A stretch of DNA of 7,146 nucleotides from an uncultured bacterium (lineage in GTDB: Bacteria > Bacillota > Clostridia > Oscillospirales > Ruminococcaceae). Shown one piece after another: positions 6,414-7,146 of the stretch. A program made the position numbers and the translations under genes. Within the stretch, counting starts at the first letter, position 1; each line of letters begins with the position of its first letter. The DNA is taken from assembly GCA_905215595.1 (NCBI GenBank), contig CAJMQZ010000102.1, positions 1-7,146 on the forward strand. Reading direction: 5' to 3'. The notes under the pieces were generated by a model. That model was given only the letters and a program-made list of their open reading frames with translations, was not told where the DNA came from and ran no database searches.

Positions 6414-6592
6414 GGCTGCTTGGGTGTATCTGAAAAGTCGAAAATTTAGCCTATTTCTGCAAACACAGCTGGATTTTGCGTGAATCAGCCTTGAAATCCA
6501 CAAAGGATTCCTGCGGCTATTTGCCTTAAATCCCGCTTGTGCTTGCGAAATATTCGTCATTTTCTTTGTTTTCAGATACACCTTACGCAGCC
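6414..6592. repeat. Long imperfect inverted repeat (about 180 bp hairpin)
   Basis: The outer arms GGCTGC (6414-6419) and GCAGCC (6587-6592) flank a perfect 14-bp pair, GGTGTATCTGAAAA (6423-6436) with TTTTCAGATACACC (6569-6582). Inward, 6452-6476 is recognisably complementary to 6528-6552. The symmetry closes at AATCC-ACAAA-GGATT (6495-6509), close to the midpoint. The full segment is therefore one interrupted palindrome and would form a long hairpin in RNA from either strand. It is less GC-rich than the flanking genes. Confidence 0.7.
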
Positions 6593-6613
6593 AGCTCCCA
6601 CGAGGGGGGAGCT
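6593..6613. repeat. Stem-loop within the composite element
   Basis: AGCTCCC (6593-6599) pairs with GGGAGCT (6607-6613), with a G-rich 7-nt loop. On the plus strand it is followed by TTTT, so it looks like a terminator only for plus-strand transcription, where no gene is present. It abuts the right end of the long inverted repeat. Confidence 0.55.
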
Positions 6614-6644
6614 TTTGGGGTCGTCCCGCAAAGTTTCCCTCTTG

Positions 6645-6676
6645 TGCCAAACCTCTCCCCTTCGGGAGAGGTGGCA
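6645..6676. repeat. Strong stem-loop shortly after the parE-like stop
   Basis: ACCTCTCCC (6651-6659) pairs with GGGAGAGGT (6664-6672) around a 4-nt loop. TGCC (6645-6648) and GGCA (6673-6676) extend the stem past a 2-base bulge. On the minus strand it is followed only by TTTGG, so it would be a weak terminator or pause site between the B- and A-subunit genes. Confidence 0.6.
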
Positions 6677-6690
6677 TCGCGTCAGCGATG
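6675..6690. repeat. Small perfect stem-loop in the repeat
   Basis: CATCGC (6675-6680) pairs with GCGATG (6685-6690) around a GTCA tetraloop. It lies between the strong stem-loop and the terminal GAGAGGGTT. Because it shares two bases with its neighbour, the two stems can stack or compete. Confidence 0.55.
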
Positions 6691-6703
6691 ACGGAGAGGG
6701 TTC

Positions 6704-7146
6704 TCAGCTCACGTCCAGATCATCCAGATACTCTGCGCCGTGCTGAGCGATATGCTCCTTGCGGCCTGCCAGATTGTCGCCCAGCAGGATATCGAACACC
6801 TGCGCGGTCTGCACCACATCGGTGGGCATTACTTTAATAAGGCGGCGGCTTTCCGGGTTCATGGTAGTCAGCCACATCATCTCGGGGTCGTTTTCGCCCA
6901 AGCCTTTGGAGCGCTGGATGGTGTATTTTTTATCCCCGATCTTTTCCAGAAAAGCGGCCTTTTCCGGCTCGGTATAGGCGAAATAAGTGCGGTCTTTCGT
7001 GGTGATCTCGTACAAGGGCGACTCCGCGATATACACATAGCCCTTGTTGATCAGGGTGGGGGTAAGGCGGTAAAGCATGGTCAGCACAAGGGTGCGGATC
7101 TGGTAGCCGTCCACGTCGGCATCGGTACAGATGACGATCTTATTGA
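6704..7146 (-). CDS. parE: DNA topoisomerase IV subunit B (ParE/GyrB-like), C-terminal part
   Basis: The last 146 codons of a type IIA topoisomerase B subunit; the ATPase (GHKL) and transducer domains lie beyond the window edge. The open frame continues through 7146. A GTG at 7114 is internal, not a start, because it is the Val of the TOPRIM metal-binding motif TDADVDG (7126-7106). Also seen are the RSKGLGEN motif, where GyrB usually reads KGLGEM, the TMNPESRRLIKV segment, and the closing GRKEHI...LDDLDV typical of GyrB and ParE tails. Where GyrB has SHIRTL after the DxD motif, this protein has YQIRTL. No long GyrB-type insertion is present. With the A-subunit gene next on the same strand, the pair should form one A2B2 enzyme. 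The family is certain; parE rather than gyrB is inferred from the partner. Confidence 0.9.
   Translation of the reverse strand, partial: NKIVICTDADVDGYQIRTLVLTMLYRLTPTLINKGYVYIAESPLYEITTKDRTYFAYTEPEKAAFLEKIGDKKYTIQRSKGLGENDPEMMWLTTMNPESRRLIKVMPTDVVQTAQVFDILLGDNLAGRKEHIAQHGAEYLDDLDVS

Larger units (their letters stand above)
6404..6702. mobile_element. Composite MITE-like intergenic element between the two topoisomerase genes
   Basis: The gap between the parE-like stop and the parC RBS is bounded by a perfect 9-bp terminal inverted repeat, AACCCTCTC (6404-6412) and GAGAGGGTT (6694-6702). Inside are a long imperfect hairpin (6414-6592) and three compact stem-loops (6593-6613, 6645-6676, 6675-6690). 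No protein is encoded. The right-hand part resembles an intergenic repeat I remember as frequent in Faecalibacterium-like genomes; that is recollection, not a search. The element begins 1 bp after the B-subunit stop and ends about 9 bp before the parC RBS. I see no clear target-site duplication. Mobility is inference. Confidence 0.55.

Noticed and set aside
6411..6677. Minus-strand open frame of 88 codons in the parE-parC gap
   Set aside because: It lies entirely within the inverted-repeat element, has no convincing RBS, and its sequence is a translation of the stem-loops.
6404..6702. CRISPR array or tRNA in the repeat-rich gap
   Set aside because: There are no regularly spaced direct repeats. 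The structure is inverted repeats, and I see no tRNA cloverleaf or T-loop motif.
7112..7114. GTG as a translation start of a short 136-codon protein
   Set aside because: The codon is the Val inside the TOPRIM DADVDG motif, and the same frame stays open to the window edge with conserved residues upstream.

Overview
The window looks like ordinary chromosomal DNA from a GC-rich member of the Clostridia. The best guess is Oscillospiraceae/Ruminococcaceae, close to Faecalibacterium. This rests on the style of the clostridial topoisomerase pair, the Firmicute-type Shine-Dalgarno sequences, the SBP/hybrid-kinase architecture, and an intergenic repeat of a kind I remember as abundant in Faecalibacterium-like genomes. 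The organism call is inference. Every well-supported gene is on the minus strand, so transcription runs from the high-coordinate end to the low end.

Read in the direction of transcription, the layout is as follows. (1) The C-terminal part of a type IIA topoisomerase B subunit (parE-like), cut by the window edge inside its TOPRIM motif (7146-6704). (2) A gap of about 320 bp filled almost completely by a composite inverted-repeat element (6702-6404). (3) A complete topoisomerase A subunit, parC-like (6380-4131). (4) A 268-bp gap with a second imperfect inverted repeat (about 4126-4012) and a strong hairpin (3985-3948). (5) rlmH, the 23S rRNA pseudouridine-1915 methyltransferase (3862-3377), followed by a clear intrinsic terminator (3363-3330). 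(6) An AT-rich promoter region. (7) A two-gene sensory operon: a substrate-binding lipoprotein (3201-2365), then an overlapping membrane hybrid histidine kinase (2372-168). (8) A 167-bp tail with a perfect dyad, a candidate promoter and the possible first four codons of another gene.

The two topoisomerase subunits should assemble into an A2B2 enzyme for decatenation and supercoil control. RlmH acts on the ribosome and is probably only a housekeeping neighbour. The lipoprotein and kinase look like a split version of the periplasmic-binding-domain sensor kinases (BvgS type). The lipoprotein would bind a small solute outside the cell, and the kinase, with its own Cache-like extracellular domain, would pass the signal to its C-terminal receiver. 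No output regulator is visible.

I do not see a clearly new defence or mobile system. The items most worth a second look are the nested repeat wedged between parE and parC, the split sensor with an altered ligand-site residue, and the ParC features: Ala at the quinolone-site Ser position, no recognisable GyrA box, and a C-terminal tail resembling a sliding-clamp motif.
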